Assembly (NCBI RefSeq): GCF_002796985.1
Contig: NZ_PEKX01000007.1
Coordinates: 858,284 to 922,283, forward strand
DNA: 64,000 bases
Reading direction: 5' to 3'
Source of the DNA: Pseudomonas sp.
GTDB lineage: Bacteria; Pseudomonadota; Gammaproteobacteria; Pseudomonadales; Pseudomonadaceae
Below the pieces are notes generated by a model. It did not search any database and was not told the origin of the DNA. It saw only the letters and a list, made by a program, of their open reading frames with translations. Made by a program: the position numbers and the translations under genes. How positions within the stretch are numbered: position 1 is the stretch's first letter; each line of letters begins with the position of its first letter. This document shows, one piece after another, positions 15,956 through 24,773 of the stretch.

Positions 15956-17770
15956 ATGGAACATGGGACGAATTACCTGCAGTCGGCAGTGGTCTTCCTG
16001 CTCGCGGCGGTGTTCATGGTGCCGATTGCCAAGCGCCTGCAACTGGGCGCGGTGCTCGGCTACCTGCTCGCCGGGGTGTTTATCGGCCCGTCGCTGCTGG
16101 GGCTGATCGACAACCCCGACAGCGTGGCCAGCCTCTCCGAACTGGGCGTGGTGCTGCTGCTGTTCATCATCGGCCTGGAACTGTCGCCCAAACGCCTGTG
16201 GGTGATGCGCAAGCAGGTGTTCGGTGTGGGCCTGGCTCAGGTGCTGATTACCGCGTTGGCCATCGGCAGCATCGCCGTGCTGGCTTTCGACCTGCCGGTG
16301 AATACCGCCGTGGTGCTGGGCGGCGGGCTGGCGCTGTCGTCTACCGCCTTCGGCCTGCAGATTCTCGCCGAGCGCAAGGAACTGACGACACCCTACGGCC
16401 GCCTGGGCTTCGCCATCCTGCTGTTCCAGGACATCGCTGCCATCCCGCTGATCGCCATGATCCCGCTGCTCGGTGCGCGCGCTGACTCGGCGGCAGCGGG
16501 CGGCGACTGGGCCCATGTGATGGAAGTGGTCGGCAGTGTCGCCGTGGTGGTGATCGGCGGGCGCTTCCTGCTGCGCCCGGTGTTCCGTACGGTGGCGCGC
16601 ACCGGTCAGGCCGACCTGTCGACCGCCACGGCTTTGCTGGTGGTGGTCGGTACTGCCTGGCTGATGGAAGAGGCCGGCGTTTCCATGGGCCTGGGCGCCT
16701 TCCTCGCCGGCCTGCTACTGGCGGATTCGGAATACCGCCATGAGCTGGAAGCGCAGATCGAACCCTTCAAGGGCCTGCTGCTCGGGTTGTTCTTCATCAG
16801 TGTGGGCATGAGTGCCGACCTCGGCCTGATGAAGAGCGAGCCGCTGCTGGTGATCGGCCTGACCCTGCTGCTGCTGGGCATCAAGTTGCCGCTGCTGTTC
16901 GTCATTGGTCGCCTGGCTGGCGGGCTGGATAAAGTCTCGGCGATTCGCCTGGGCGTGCTGCTGGGCGCTGGCGGTGAGTTCGCCTTCGTGGTGTTCAAGC
17001 TCGCGTTGGCCCAGGACTTGATGGACGGCAAGCTGCACTCGCTGCTGGTGCTGTGCATCACCCTGTCGATGGCAATGACCCCGCTGCTGGTGCTGGCCCT
17101 GGCGCGCAGCATCAAACCCAAACCGGCCGCCCTGCGCGAGCCGCCGCCCGAGTACCGCCAGTTGCCGGATGACGCGCCGCGTGTGGTGATCGCCGGCATG
17201 GGCCGGATGGGCCAGGTGGTCGCGCGTATCCTGCGTGCGCAGGGGGTGCCCTTCGTCGCACTGGATACCTCGGTGGACACCATCGAGCTGACCCGCAGCT
17301 ACGGCAACATCCCGATCTTCTACGGCGACCCGCTACGCCCGGAAATCCTCCGTGCTGCCCAGGTGGAGAAGGCCGAGTTCTTCGTCGTCGCCACCGACGA
17401 CCCGCAGACCAACATCGAGACCGCGCGGCTGGTGCGCAAGCTCTACCCGCACATGAAAGTCATCGGCCGGGCGCGTAACCGCCAACACGTCTACCACCTG
17501 CTGGACGCCGACGCGACGCCGGTGCGCGAAACCTTCCACTCAAGCCTGGAGATGAGCCGCCTGCTGCTCACTGGCCTGGGTCTGAACGAGGAGCAGGTTG
17601 CCGCGCGCATCCGTCGCTTCAAGCGCCACGACGAAGCGGTGCTGATGGCCCAGTACCGCGTCTACGACGACGAGAAGGCGGTGATCCAGACCGCCCGCGA
17701 GGCGCGCAAGGAGCTGGAAACCCTGTTCGAGGCCGACCACCTGGAAGACCAGGGCATCGGCCACCACTGA
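15956..17770 (+). CDS. CPA2 cation:proton antiporter, KefB/KefC type
   Basis: 604 residues. Residues about 1-385 hold twelve or more membrane segments of the Na/H exchanger family (LGAVLGYLLAGVFIGPSLLG, LSELGVVLLLFIIGLELSP, and ALSSTAFGLQILAERKEL, the usual S-S-T motif). A cytoplasmic Rossmann TrkA-N domain begins near residue 400 (RVVIAGMGRMGQVVARIL, GXGXXG) and includes VEKAEFFVVATDDPQTNIETA. Such proteins are glutathione- or nucleotide-gated potassium efflux antiporters. AAGGAG precedes the start closely. No KefF/KefG partner is visible next to it. Confidence 0.9.
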   Translation: MEHGTNYLQSAVVFLLAAVFMVPIAKRLQLGAVLGYLLAGVFIGPSLLGLIDNPDSVASLSELGVVLLLFIIGLELSPKRLWVMRKQVFGVGLAQVLITALAIGSIAVLAFDLPVNTAVVLGGGLALSSTAFGLQILAERKELTTPYGRLGFAILLFQDIAAIPLIAMIPLLGARADSAAAGGDWAHVMEVVGSVAVVVIGGRFLLRPVFRTVARTGQADLSTATALLVVVGTAWLMEEAGVSMGLGAFLAGLLLADSEYRHELEAQIEPFKGLLLGLFFISVGMSADLGLMKSEPLLVIGLTLLLLGIKLPLLFVIGRLAGGLDKVSAIRLGVLLGAGGEFAFVVFKLALAQDLMDGKLHSLLVLCITLSMAMTPLLVLALARSIKPKPAALREPPPEYRQLPDDAPRVVIAGMGRMGQVVARILRAQGVPFVALDTSVDTIELTRSYGNIPIFYGDPLRPEILRAAQVEKAEFFVVATDDPQTNIETARLVRKLYPHMKVIGRARNRQHVYHLLDADATPVRETFHSSLEMSRLLLTGLGLNEEQVAARIRRFKRHDEAVLMAQYRVYDDEKAVIQTAREARKELETLFEADHLEDQGIGHH

Positions 17771-17862
17771 CGGCCAGGCAGTATTCCGTTGCTGTCAGGG
17801 GAAATGTTTGCAGGCGCGACAGGACGTTGCGCTCAGGGGGGCTGAAGGGAGGCAGGACTGAT

Positions 17863-18129
17863 TCAGGCGGACTTCGCCAGGATCGGATCGTTTGCCACGG
17901 CGACCAGTATTGGCCGGGCCAGTTGATGTTTCACCGCGGGGCGAGGCTGGCGGCTGGCCGAAGGGCGACGGTCGGGGATGACCACCGCCGAGCCCGGCGA
18001 GCGCAGGGTCAGCACGGCGATTCCGCCGAGCAGCAGGACGGTGGCAAGCACCACGCTGGCCAGAGCGACGTACAGCAGCAGCTCCACCAGGGAGCCGACC
18101 AGCAGCAGGAAATCGAGAATGACTTGCAT
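17863..18129 (-). CDS. Small membrane protein of unknown function
   Basis: 88 residues from the ATG at 18129, preceded by GAGGACACCTCC; the frame is open further upstream but lacks a start with a ribosome site. The N-terminal half is one long or two short hydrophobic helices (VILDFLLLVGSLVELLLYV, ASVVLATVLLLGGIAVLTL). The C-terminal half is basic and rich in Pro and Arg (IPDRRPSASRQPRPAVKHQ). No family is recognised. It converges with the antiporter gene and has its own REPIN-containing upstream region. Confidence 0.55.
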   Translation of the reverse strand: MQVILDFLLLVGSLVELLLYVALASVVLATVLLLGGIAVLTLRSPGSAVVIPDRRPSASRQPRPAVKHQLARPILVAVANDPILAKSA

Positions 18130-18341
18130 GGAGGTGTCCTCTTGACGATCCGTTGGGGGCGTCTCGCGAGTAGCTTGTTCGCCCCTGCGGCCCGATGGCG
18201 GGGCCGGCGAATCTCCTGCCAGCGAGTTGATAGGGCAAAGATGCCGCGCGCGGACTATCAAGAGAACTGAATGCGTCGACTGGTGACTATCGACGTTATC
18301 GATGGCGGCGCAAAGCCTCATCGCAGAGCGGTTTGGCTCTT

Positions 18342-18410
18342 CGTAGGAGCGAGCTTGCTCGCGAACTGACTGCAACTTGAGGCGGGTTCGCGAGCAAGCT
18401 CGCTCCTGCA
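18342..18410. repeat. REPIN: inverted pair of REP elements
   Basis: CGTAGGAGCGAGCTTGCTCG (18342 on) and its inverted copy GTTCGCGAGCAAGCTCGCTC (18386 on) are separated by about 20 bases, ready to form a long hairpin. The same pair recurs at 46195 and 56093. No RAYT transposase is in the window. Confidence 0.9.
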
Positions 18411-18420
18411 GGTCAGGGTC

Positions 18421-19143
18421 TCAGAACTTCTCGCCCGGCTGCAGGAACCGCCACTGGCCGGCGGGCAGCTTGCCCATGGCCACGCCACCCAGGCGCAGGC
18501 GACGGATCGATTCGGCGTGAAGGCCGACGGCGCGGCACATGGCGGCGATCTGGCCAGGGCGGAACTGTTTGCCGGCGAAGCGCAGGCGGTTTTCGCTCTG
18601 CCAGCTGACCTTCAGTGGCGGCAGCTCGCGGCCGTCGATCAGCATGCCGCGGCACAGACGCTTCAAGCCGTTGTCGGCGATCTGCCCGCTGACTTCGACC
18701 ACGTACTCGTGCTCGATGTTGTCTGCCTCGTCCACCAGCCGGCGCTGCACGCCGCGACTCTGGGTGTAGACCAGCAGGCCACTGGCGTCGGTTTCCAGCA
18801 CCGTGGTGTTGAACTGGTGGCCGAAGTGCTTGCGCAGCAGGCGTTGCTGCAGGTTGTCCTCGGCCCAGCGCTTGTCCGGCGTCAGCAACTGCTGGGCGGA
18901 ATTGGCGCCGTTGCCGCTGCCGAAGCCGACGGGTTTGTGCACCAGGATGGTCACCGGCGGAATCGGCTCGGGGAAGGCGCCCGGCAGCAACTCGATACGC
19001 TGGGTATCGACCTTGAACTGTGGCTCTTCGACACGCTGGCCGTCCACCGTGACCCAGCCGCCCTCGATGTACAGCTCGGCTTCGCGGCGCGAACAGGGCA
19101 GCAGCTCGGCGAGGCGCTTGGACAGGCGGATGGCTTCGGACAT
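18421..19143 (-). CDS. rRNA pseudouridine synthase, RsuA/RluB/RluF family
   Basis: 240 residues from the ATG at 19143. An N-terminal S4 RNA-binding domain (RLSKRLAELLPCSRREAELYI, then GGWVTVDGQRV) precedes the catalytic domain. The catalytic Asp is in TVLETDASGLLVYTQSRG, where this family usually has GRLDxxTxGLLL, so Glu-Thr replaces Arg-Leu before the Asp. The C-terminal stretch ESIRRLRLGGVAMGKLPAGQWR is standard. The enzyme makes pseudouridine in ribosomal RNA; the exact site (16S 516 or 23S 2604/2605) cannot be told from sequence alone. Confidence 0.88.
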   Translation of the reverse strand: MSEAIRLSKRLAELLPCSRREAELYIEGGWVTVDGQRVEEPQFKVDTQRIELLPGAFPEPIPPVTILVHKPVGFGSGNGANSAQQLLTPDKRWAEDNLQQRLLRKHFGHQFNTTVLETDASGLLVYTQSRGVQRRLVDEADNIEHEYVVEVSGQIADNGLKRLCRGMLIDGRELPPLKVSWQSENRLRFAGKQFRPGQIAAMCRAVGLHAESIRRLRLGGVAMGKLPAGQWRFLQPGEKF

Positions 19144-19334
19144 TTCGGGTAACCAGACAGGGGAAAGCTCCCATTGTAACCGCAAGCCGGCGGAATGATC
19201 CGCGCTGCTTCCGGTCACACCTTCAGACCAAGTGGCGAGAGCAGAAGGCTGGCGACAGTAGGGGAGCCGCGTTGCGACATCGGGAGCAGTCCATTGCAGG
19301 GTGAGCGCCCGCGGTTCGCACCGCGAGCGGGATA

Positions 19335-20444
19335 TCAGGGGGCAGGCTGCACGGGTGGTTCGGCGGGCGGTGCAACGGGCGCTTCGCGCTCGTGGACCCA
19401 GGACATGAACAGCTCGTAACCCAGGGCCAGCACCACTGGCCCGACGAACAGGCCGATGATGCCGTTACTGAGCATGCCGCCCAGGGCGCCGATCAGGATC
19501 ACCGCCATCGGCACCTTGCTGCCACGGCCGAACATCAGCGGCTTGAGCACGTTGTCACTGAGGCCGCCGGCGGCGGTCCAGATGGTGAACAGGATGGCCA
19601 CCAGCAGCGAATCGTTGGTCATGAACACATAGGCGATCGCCGGCAAGGTGATCAGCACCACCGGCAGTTGGGTGATGCCCAGCAGCAGTACGCCCAGCGC
19701 GAGTAGGCCGGCGCCGGGGATGCCCATGACGATGAAGCCGAGGCCGAGGATCAGCGTCTGGATGAAGGCCACGCCCACCACGCCCTGGGCCACCGCGCGG
19801 ATGGTGCCGGTGCACAGCTCGGCCAGGCCGGGGCCACGGTCCGGCCCGGAAATGCGGATGGCGATGTCGCAGGCGGTCCGGCTACCCAGCTTGCCGTAGG
19901 CCATGATCACCCCGGCGATGACGAAGGCGGCGAGGAACTGCATCAGCCCCATGCCGACGCCTGCCGCCTGCCCGGCGACCTTCTTCGCCACGCCCTGCAG
20001 GTGCGGCGCCACCTGCTGCGCCACGCCCATGAAGTCGGTGGCCACGCGGTGCCAGAAGGGGTAGATGTACTGCCCGACCACCGGCCAGTTCTGCACCGAG
20101 TCTGGCGGCAGCGGGATCTGCAAGGTGCGGTTCTGGATGGCATGCACCAGGTCGCGCACCGAATCGGCCATGGACATGCCGATCATCACTACCGGCACCA
20201 GCAGGATCACCAGGCCCAACACTACGATCAGCGTCGCCGCGCTGTTGGGGCGCTCGCCTAGCCAGTGGCTGAGCAGCTGGTGCAGAGGGTAGAGCGAGAT
20301 GGCGAGGATCACCGACCAGAGCATCAGGTCGAGGAAGGGATGGAAGATGCGGAAACAGAACAGGGCCAGCAACAGGATCAGGCCGGCGCGGATCAGCACG
20401 TCGAGCAGGTTGCGCGAAAGCAGCTTTTCCGGAGAGGGCAGCAT
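19335..20444 (-). CDS. AI-2E transporter family permease (YdiK/PerM-like)
   Basis: 369 residues starting at the ATG at 20444, with AAGGAG eight bases before it. About seven hydrophobic segments; the signature stretch GVVGVAFIQTLILGLGFIVM followed by GIPGAGLLALGVLLLGITQLP is typical of the AI-2E/PerM family, and PLMFGRGSKVPMAVILIGALGG follows. Members export small molecules or act in cation homeostasis; few have a proven substrate, so no function beyond the family is claimed. A gap of about 190 bp separates it from the pseudouridine synthase. Confidence 0.85.
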   Translation of the reverse strand: MLPSPEKLLSRNLLDVLIRAGLILLLALFCFRIFHPFLDLMLWSVILAISLYPLHQLLSHWLGERPNSAATLIVVLGLVILLVPVVMIGMSMADSVRDLVHAIQNRTLQIPLPPDSVQNWPVVGQYIYPFWHRVATDFMGVAQQVAPHLQGVAKKVAGQAAGVGMGLMQFLAAFVIAGVIMAYGKLGSRTACDIAIRISGPDRGPGLAELCTGTIRAVAQGVVGVAFIQTLILGLGFIVMGIPGAGLLALGVLLLGITQLPVVLITLPAIAYVFMTNDSLLVAILFTIWTAAGGLSDNVLKPLMFGRGSKVPMAVILIGALGGMLSNGIIGLFVGPVVLALGYELFMSWVHEREAPVAPPAEPPVQPAP

Positions 20445-20643
20445 GGGTGTGCTCCTTGCGAGGGGGTCGTGGTTCGACCCAGTCCTAACTATCGGCGGAC
20501 TCTGCCCGAGTGCAAGGTGCGGAGGCAAGACGGGACATTCGGAATTGCGGAAACTGAAGTGTAAAGCGGGGGTGTATCACGGGGGAGGGCGCGCGGAGGA
20601 GGCGGGCAGCCTACCGGGAGCCGGCAGGCTTGCCTGCGAAGTC

Positions 20644-20859
20644 TTACTTCTTGCCGAGGCTGATGTGGCGGCTCGGTGCGCCGTAGTTCTGACCAGTGAC
20701 GCCCTTGGCGATCTGCTGGATCTCACCGCCGGAATTCAGGAAGGCGGCGATCTGAGCGTCCAGTGCTTCGCTGGTTGCGGTGGCAGCGGGAGCTTTTGGA
20801 GTGGCTTTCTGGCGGGTGGCTTTCTGGCGGGTGGAGGGCTGCGTGGTCATATCTGCCAT
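20644..20859 (-). CDS. Small basic hypothetical protein
   Basis: 71 residues. The N-terminal part is low complexity with a tandem repeat: RQKATRQKATPKAP, encoded by two copies of the 15-bp unit GTGGCTTTCTGGCGG (plus strand, about 20802-20832). The C-terminal part is ordered in character: LDAQIAAFLNSGGEIQQIAK, then GVTGQNYGAPSRHISLGKK. The pattern SGGEIQQIAKGVTG resembles small conserved proteins of pseudomonads, but no function is known to me. The ATG at 20850 is an alternative start. It is divergent from the ABC exporter gene. Confidence 0.6.
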   Translation of the reverse strand: MADMTTQPSTRQKATRQKATPKAPAATATSEALDAQIAAFLNSGGEIQQIAKGVTGQNYGAPSRHISLGKK

Positions 20860-21016
20860 ACCTGTCTACGCAAATTGGCCGCCCATTGTACATCAAACGA
20901 GCACCTTTCGGGGAGGGATCGGAACGAACGGTCCCTTTCCCTTGTCTGAAACGTCCTTCGCCTATGGCGCTCCGGCGGTGCTACCCTCAGCCCATTCCGG
21001 CCGTCTTGAGCCCACC

Positions 21017-22783
21017 ATGTCCCTGCTGTCGTCCCGCCAGCGCAATGCCCTGCGCCTGGCTCGTTCGTTTCTCGCGCCGTACCGCTGGCGCGCCGTCGGC
21101 GCCCTACTGGCATTGCTGTTCACCGCCGCCATCACCCTTTCCCTGGGGCAGGGTATCCGCCTGCTGGTGGACCAGGGTTTCATCACCCAGTCCGAACCAC
21201 TGCTCACCCGCGCCATCGGCATCTTCTTTCTGCTGGTGCTGTGCCTGGCGGTGGGAACTTTTGTGCGCTTCTATCTGGTGTCGTGGATCGGCGAACGCTT
21301 CGTCGCCGATATCCGCCAGCGTGTGTTCGACCACCTGATCGAGCTGCACCCCGGCTTTTACGAGAACAACCGGTCTTCGGAAATCCAGTCGCGCCTGACT
21401 GCCGACACCACACTGCTGCAATCGGTGATCGGCTCTTCGCTGTCCATGGCGCTGCGCAATGTGCTGATGTTGCTGGGCGGGATCATCCTGATGTTCTTCA
21501 CCAACGCCAAGCTGACCAGCATCGTGGTCGCCTCGTTGCCGTTGGTGATCGCGCCGATCCTGCTGTTCGGCCGCCGCGTGCGCAGTCTTTCGCGGCTCAG
21601 CCAGGATCGCGTGGCGGACGTCGGCAGCTACGTCGGCGAATCCCTCGGCCAGATCAAGACGGTGCAGGCCTACAACCACCAGGCGCAGGACCGAGCTCGC
21701 TTCGGCCGCACTGTCGAAGATGCTTTTGATACCGCGCGCAAACGCATCCTGCAGCGCTCCTGGCTGGTCAGCGTGGTGATCCTGCTGGTGCTGGGCGCGG
21801 TGGGCGTGATGCTCTGGGTCGGCGGCATGGACGTGATCGCCGGGCGCATCAGCCCCGGCGACCTGGCGGCCTTCGTGTTTTACAGCCTGATCGTTGGCAT
21901 GGCCTTCGGCACGCTCAGTGAAGTGATCGGCGAGTTGCAGCGCGCGGCCGGCGCCGCTGAGCGCATCGCCGAGCTGCTGCGGGCGCGCAGTGAAATCGTT
22001 GCGCCGACCAGTAACCTGCTACGCCTGCCCGAACGCATCGTCGGCAGTATCGACTTGCAGGCCGTGCGTTTCGCCTATCCATCGCGCCCGGAGCAGTGGG
22101 CGATCGACGGCATCGATCTGCGCGTGGAACCGGGCGAGACCCTGGCGCTGGTCGGCCCGTCCGGCGCTGGTAAATCCACCCTGTTCGACCTGCTGCTGCG
22201 CTTCTATGATCCGCAGCAGGGGCGCATCCTGATCGACGGCCAGCCCATCGCCCAGCTCGACCCGGCGGATTTGCGCCGCAGTTTCGCCCTGGTCTCGCAG
22301 AACCCGGCGCTGTTCTTCGGCACGGTGGAGGAGAACATTCGCTACGGCCGAGCGGGCGCCAGCGACGCCGAGGTCGAGGCGGCGGCCCGCGCGGCCCATG
22401 CCCACGAATTCATCCTGCGCCTGCCGCAGGGCTACCAGACACACCTGGGGGAGAGTGGCCTGGGCCTTTCCGGTGGCCAACGCCAGCGCCTGGCCATTGC
22501 TCGCGCGCTGCTGGTGGACGCGCCTATTCTGTTGCTGGACGAAGCCACCAGCGCACTGGATGCCGAGAGCGAGCACCTGATCCAGCAGGCGCTGCCGGGG
22601 CTGATGCGCGACCGCACCACGTTGGTGATCGCCCATCGCCTGGCCACCGTGCTCAACGCCGACCGTATCGCCGTGATCGAGCACGGCCGCCTGGTAGCGC
22701 TGGGGCGGCACGCCGAGCTGGTGGTCAGCAGCCCGCTCTATGCGCGCCTGGCGGAACTGCAGTTTGGCCAGGTAGAGCGCTGA
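21017..22783 (+). CDS. ABC exporter, MsbA/multidrug type (fused membrane and ATPase domains)
   Basis: 588 residues from the ATG at 21017; the frame is open further upstream but that region lies over the divergent gene. Six membrane segments occupy residues 20-310. The nucleotide-binding domain has Walker A GPSGAGKST (about 381), Q-loop SQNPALF, signature LGLSGGQRQRLAIARALL, Walker B ILLLDEATSALD and H-loop IAHRLATV. It acts as a homodimer in the inner membrane; substrate may be lipid or drug. A divergent small gene lies upstream and a repeat-filled gap downstream. Confidence 0.9.
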   Translation: MSLLSSRQRNALRLARSFLAPYRWRAVGALLALLFTAAITLSLGQGIRLLVDQGFITQSEPLLTRAIGIFFLLVLCLAVGTFVRFYLVSWIGERFVADIRQRVFDHLIELHPGFYENNRSSEIQSRLTADTTLLQSVIGSSLSMALRNVLMLLGGIILMFFTNAKLTSIVVASLPLVIAPILLFGRRVRSLSRLSQDRVADVGSYVGESLGQIKTVQAYNHQAQDRARFGRTVEDAFDTARKRILQRSWLVSVVILLVLGAVGVMLWVGGMDVIAGRISPGDLAAFVFYSLIVGMAFGTLSEVIGELQRAAGAAERIAELLRARSEIVAPTSNLLRLPERIVGSIDLQAVRFAYPSRPEQWAIDGIDLRVEPGETLALVGPSGAGKSTLFDLLLRFYDPQQGRILIDGQPIAQLDPADLRRSFALVSQNPALFFGTVEENIRYGRAGASDAEVEAAARAAHAHEFILRLPQGYQTHLGESGLGLSGGQRQRLAIARALLVDAPILLLDEATSALDAESEHLIQQALPGLMRDRTTLVIAHRLATVLNADRIAVIEHGRLVALGRHAELVVSSPLYARLAELQFGQVER

Positions 22784-22805
22784 TATCTCGCCTCACACGG
22801 ATTGC

Positions 22806-22921
22806 TCCCTCTCCCTTCGGAGCGGGGCGCGTCGCCAGGGCTGGGGAGGGGGGGATTCGCGACGGACGTCGGTTGGACTCCGCTCCCCCTCCCTAACCCT
22901 CCTCCGCAAGCGGTAGAGGGG
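22806..22921. repeat. Dispersed intergenic repeat, CCCTCTCCC family
   Basis: CCCTCTCCCTTCGGAGCGGG and, further on, CTCCCTAACCCTCCTCCGC with AGAGGGG repeat the elements seen at 13522-13580. The copy is longer and partly rearranged, holding about 50 bases between its arms. It lies between the ABC exporter and the S1-domain gene. Confidence 0.6.
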
Positions 22922-22965
22922 ACCGTTGGGCAGAACGATGGATGGTCGTGCTCGCCGAGTACCTC

Positions 22966-23004
22966 GTTCGCGAGCAAGCGCTGGGTGCCCTTTCGCTCCT
23001 ACAC
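22966..23004. repeat. Interrupted REP element
   Basis: The usual GTTCGCGAGCAAGCTCGCTC arm is split: GTTCGCGAGCAAGC is followed by about 13 extra bases (GCTGGGTGCCCTT) before TCGCTCCTACA. The single T expected between the halves is replaced by the insert, so the palindrome is broken. It lies just upstream of the S1-domain gene. Confidence 0.7.
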
Positions 23005-23065
23005 TTGTCCGGCATTCCGGTTCCAATGCGCGTAGAATGCTCGCCCCGTTCACGAGGTAAGCGTC

Positions 23066-23902
23066 ATGGCAGTCATAGGTCGGTTCAATTCGTTGCAGGT
23101 GGTCAAGCACACCGATTTCGGTCTCTACCTGGATGGCGAGAGCCATGGCGAAATCCTGCTGCCCAAACGCTACGTGCCGAAGAACGAAGACACCGAAGTG
23201 GGCGACTGGCTCAACGTGTTCATCTACCTGGACAGCGAAGACCGCCTGATCGCCACCACGCAGAAGCCCAAGGTGCAGGTCGGCGGCTTCGCCAGCCTCA
23301 AGGTGGTCGAGGTCAACCGTATCGGCCTGTTCCTCGACTGGGGCCTGCCCAAGGACCTGCTGCTGCCGCACTCGGAAGAGAAGCGCCCGCTGCAGGTCGG
23401 TGACTACTGCGTGGTCTACGTCTATCTTGATGAGCGCAGCCGCCGCATCACCGCCACCGCGCGCCTGGACCGCTACCTGGACAATACTCCGGCTAACTAC
23501 AGTGCCGGCCAGGAAGTCGAGCTGCTGGTCGTGGAGCGCACGGACCTAGGTTACAAGGCGATCATCGAAGGCAAGCATTGGGGCCTGATCCACAAGAACG
23601 AGGCCTTCAAGTTCCTCCGTGGTGGCCTGCGCGAGAAGGGCTACATCAAGGAAATGCGCGCCGACGGCAAGATCAGCCTGAGCCTGCAGCCGGCGGGCGC
23701 TGGCCTGTCCGATGCGCTCAGCGAGCAGATCCTCCAGGCCCTGCGCGAGGCCGGCGGCCAACTGGCGCTCAGCGACAAGAGCCCGCCGGAGGCCATCGCC
23801 CAGCAGTTCGGCGTCAGCAAGGGCAACTTCAAGAAGGCCATCGGCGGGTTGTTCAAGCAGGGGTTGATCGTCATTCATGACGACGGTATCGAACTGGCCT
23901 GA
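23066..23902 (+). CDS. S1 RNA-binding domain protein, CvfB/YitL family
   Basis: 278 residues. Three S1-like repeats are visible: LQVVKHTDFGLYLDGESHGEI (near 10), LKVVEVNRIGLFLDWGLPKDL (near 80) and LLVVERTDLGYKAIIEGKHWG (near 150), followed by a winged-helix end (AIAQQFGVSKGNFKKAIGGL). This is the CvfB arrangement. CvfB proteins bind RNA and modulate expression of virulence or surface factors in Gram-positives; the role in Pseudomonas is not settled. It starts with an ATG after CACGAGGTAAGCGTC. It is followed closely by the convergent DUF5064-like gene. Confidence 0.88.
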   Translation: MAVIGRFNSLQVVKHTDFGLYLDGESHGEILLPKRYVPKNEDTEVGDWLNVFIYLDSEDRLIATTQKPKVQVGGFASLKVVEVNRIGLFLDWGLPKDLLLPHSEEKRPLQVGDYCVVYVYLDERSRRITATARLDRYLDNTPANYSAGQEVELLVVERTDLGYKAIIEGKHWGLIHKNEAFKFLRGGLREKGYIKEMRADGKISLSLQPAGAGLSDALSEQILQALREAGGQLALSDKSPPEAIAQQFGVSKGNFKKAIGGLFKQGLIVIHDDGIELA

Positions 23903-23904
23903 GG

Positions 23905-24318
23905 CTAGCTCCGCCCGCGGACGATGGATTCGGCCACTGCGCAGCGCGGTTGTGCCGGTGCCAGTGAGTCCATGCGCTGCAGGTCGATCGGCGTACCCGG
24001 CTCAGCCTTGAGTTGACGGCGCAGGTCGTCGAACACCCGGTCGTGTTCCCTGCGAAAGCGCAGTATCGGCCCATGGCAGACTCGCAGGCCGTGGCGACGC
24101 AGGATGCGCGTGGCGCTGGCGGCGAAGTTGAAGGCGATATCGCCGGGCAGCTCGAAGCCGTCCTTGAACGGCTGGCCGTCGATCTCACCGTCCAGTTCGA
24201 ATTTCACCTGCGCATCGCGGCTGGCGGCATTCTCCACCTTGTAGCTCAGGCGGATGCGGTATTGCTGCTGGTCGAGGCCAACACTGGAATGGATGGTGAC
24301 CTGGGTGGGCGTGGTCAT
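23905..24318 (-). CDS. DUF5064-like hypothetical protein
   Basis: 137 residues from the ATG at 24318, which has AGGAGA about seven bases upstream. Readable features are YRIRLSYKVENAASRDAQVK, FELDGEIDGQPFKDGFELPG and AFNFAASATRILRRHGLRV, followed by GPILRFRREHDRVFDDLRR. From memory this pattern fits the Pseudomonas DUF5064 family, a soluble protein without known function. The ribosome binding site of this gene lies inside the decayed arcD-like fragment upstream, so it may now use the promoter of that former gene. The family name is given with moderate confidence. Confidence 0.7.
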   Translation of the reverse strand: MTTPTQVTIHSSVGLDQQQYRIRLSYKVENAASRDAQVKFELDGEIDGQPFKDGFELPGDIAFNFAASATRILRRHGLRVCHGPILRFRREHDRVFDDLRRQLKAEPGTPIDLQRMDSLAPAQPRCAVAESIVRGRS

Positions 24319-24354
24319 GCTGTTCTCCTGGGAAGCACTTTTCTCCTTGAAAGC

Positions 24355-24578
24355 CAAAGCGCGCGTCCAATTCAGGTTTGCGGTTGGACAGGCTCTGGGG
24401 GGCAAAGGCGAACATCTGCATACCGACGCCGCTGATGACCCAGCCGCTCAGTATGGCGCTGGAGTTGGCGCTTTTCGCGACGCCTTATAGCAGAGAGGCG
24501 ATGCCGCCCCGATCATGGTACCGACCATCAGGGCGGTGGGGTGGCCAGGCCAAGCTGCTGGTTGGGTGATGTGGGCAT
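24355..24578 (-). pseudogene. Decayed N-terminal fragment of an ArcD-like arginine/ornithine antiporter
   Basis: An ATG at 24578 has AGGAGG (24586-24591) seven bases before it. Its frame reads MPTSPNQQLGLAT and then runs to a stop. If one base is restored near 24536 the next frame reads TALMVGTMIG, and if another is restored near 24507 it continues GGIASLL, a TAA stop, GVAKSANSSAIL, SGWVISGVGM, FAFAPQSLS and NRKPELDA. The order LGxxTALxVGxMIGGGIxSL...GWxIxxVGM...NRKPELD is the N-terminus of ArcD-type APC antiporters. Thus two single-base deletions, one stop and loss of everything after about residue 70 are seen. The gene is dead as an antiporter; its promoter elements remain. Confidence 0.82.
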
Positions 24579-24637
24579 TTCCCAGCCTCCTGAGAATTGG
24601 GGCTCGAATAGTGTCGAACCCGGCTGGAGGTCGGCGG

Positions 24638-24651
24638 GTGATTTAAATCAA
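24638..24651 (-). promoter_or_regulatory. Anr/FNR box upstream of the arcD-like fossil
   Basis: On the minus strand the site reads TTGATTTAAATCAC, matching TTGAT-N4-ATCAA at all positions but the last. Its centre is about 43 bp before a plausible start point, with CACTAT (24613-24608) as -10, the class II position for Anr. The arcDABC operon of Pseudomonas is Anr-dependent, which fits the fossil 60 bp downstream. Confidence 0.7.
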
Positions 24652-24773
24652 TAGCCGGCTAACTGTTCTGGGCGCGGCTGAACGGCGGACGGTCTCGTTA
24701 GGCTGGTCCGCAACCCACCTGCCGCGGGCATCAGCAGCGCGGGAGAGGGCGGTCGCTGGACAGCGCCTTTGCG

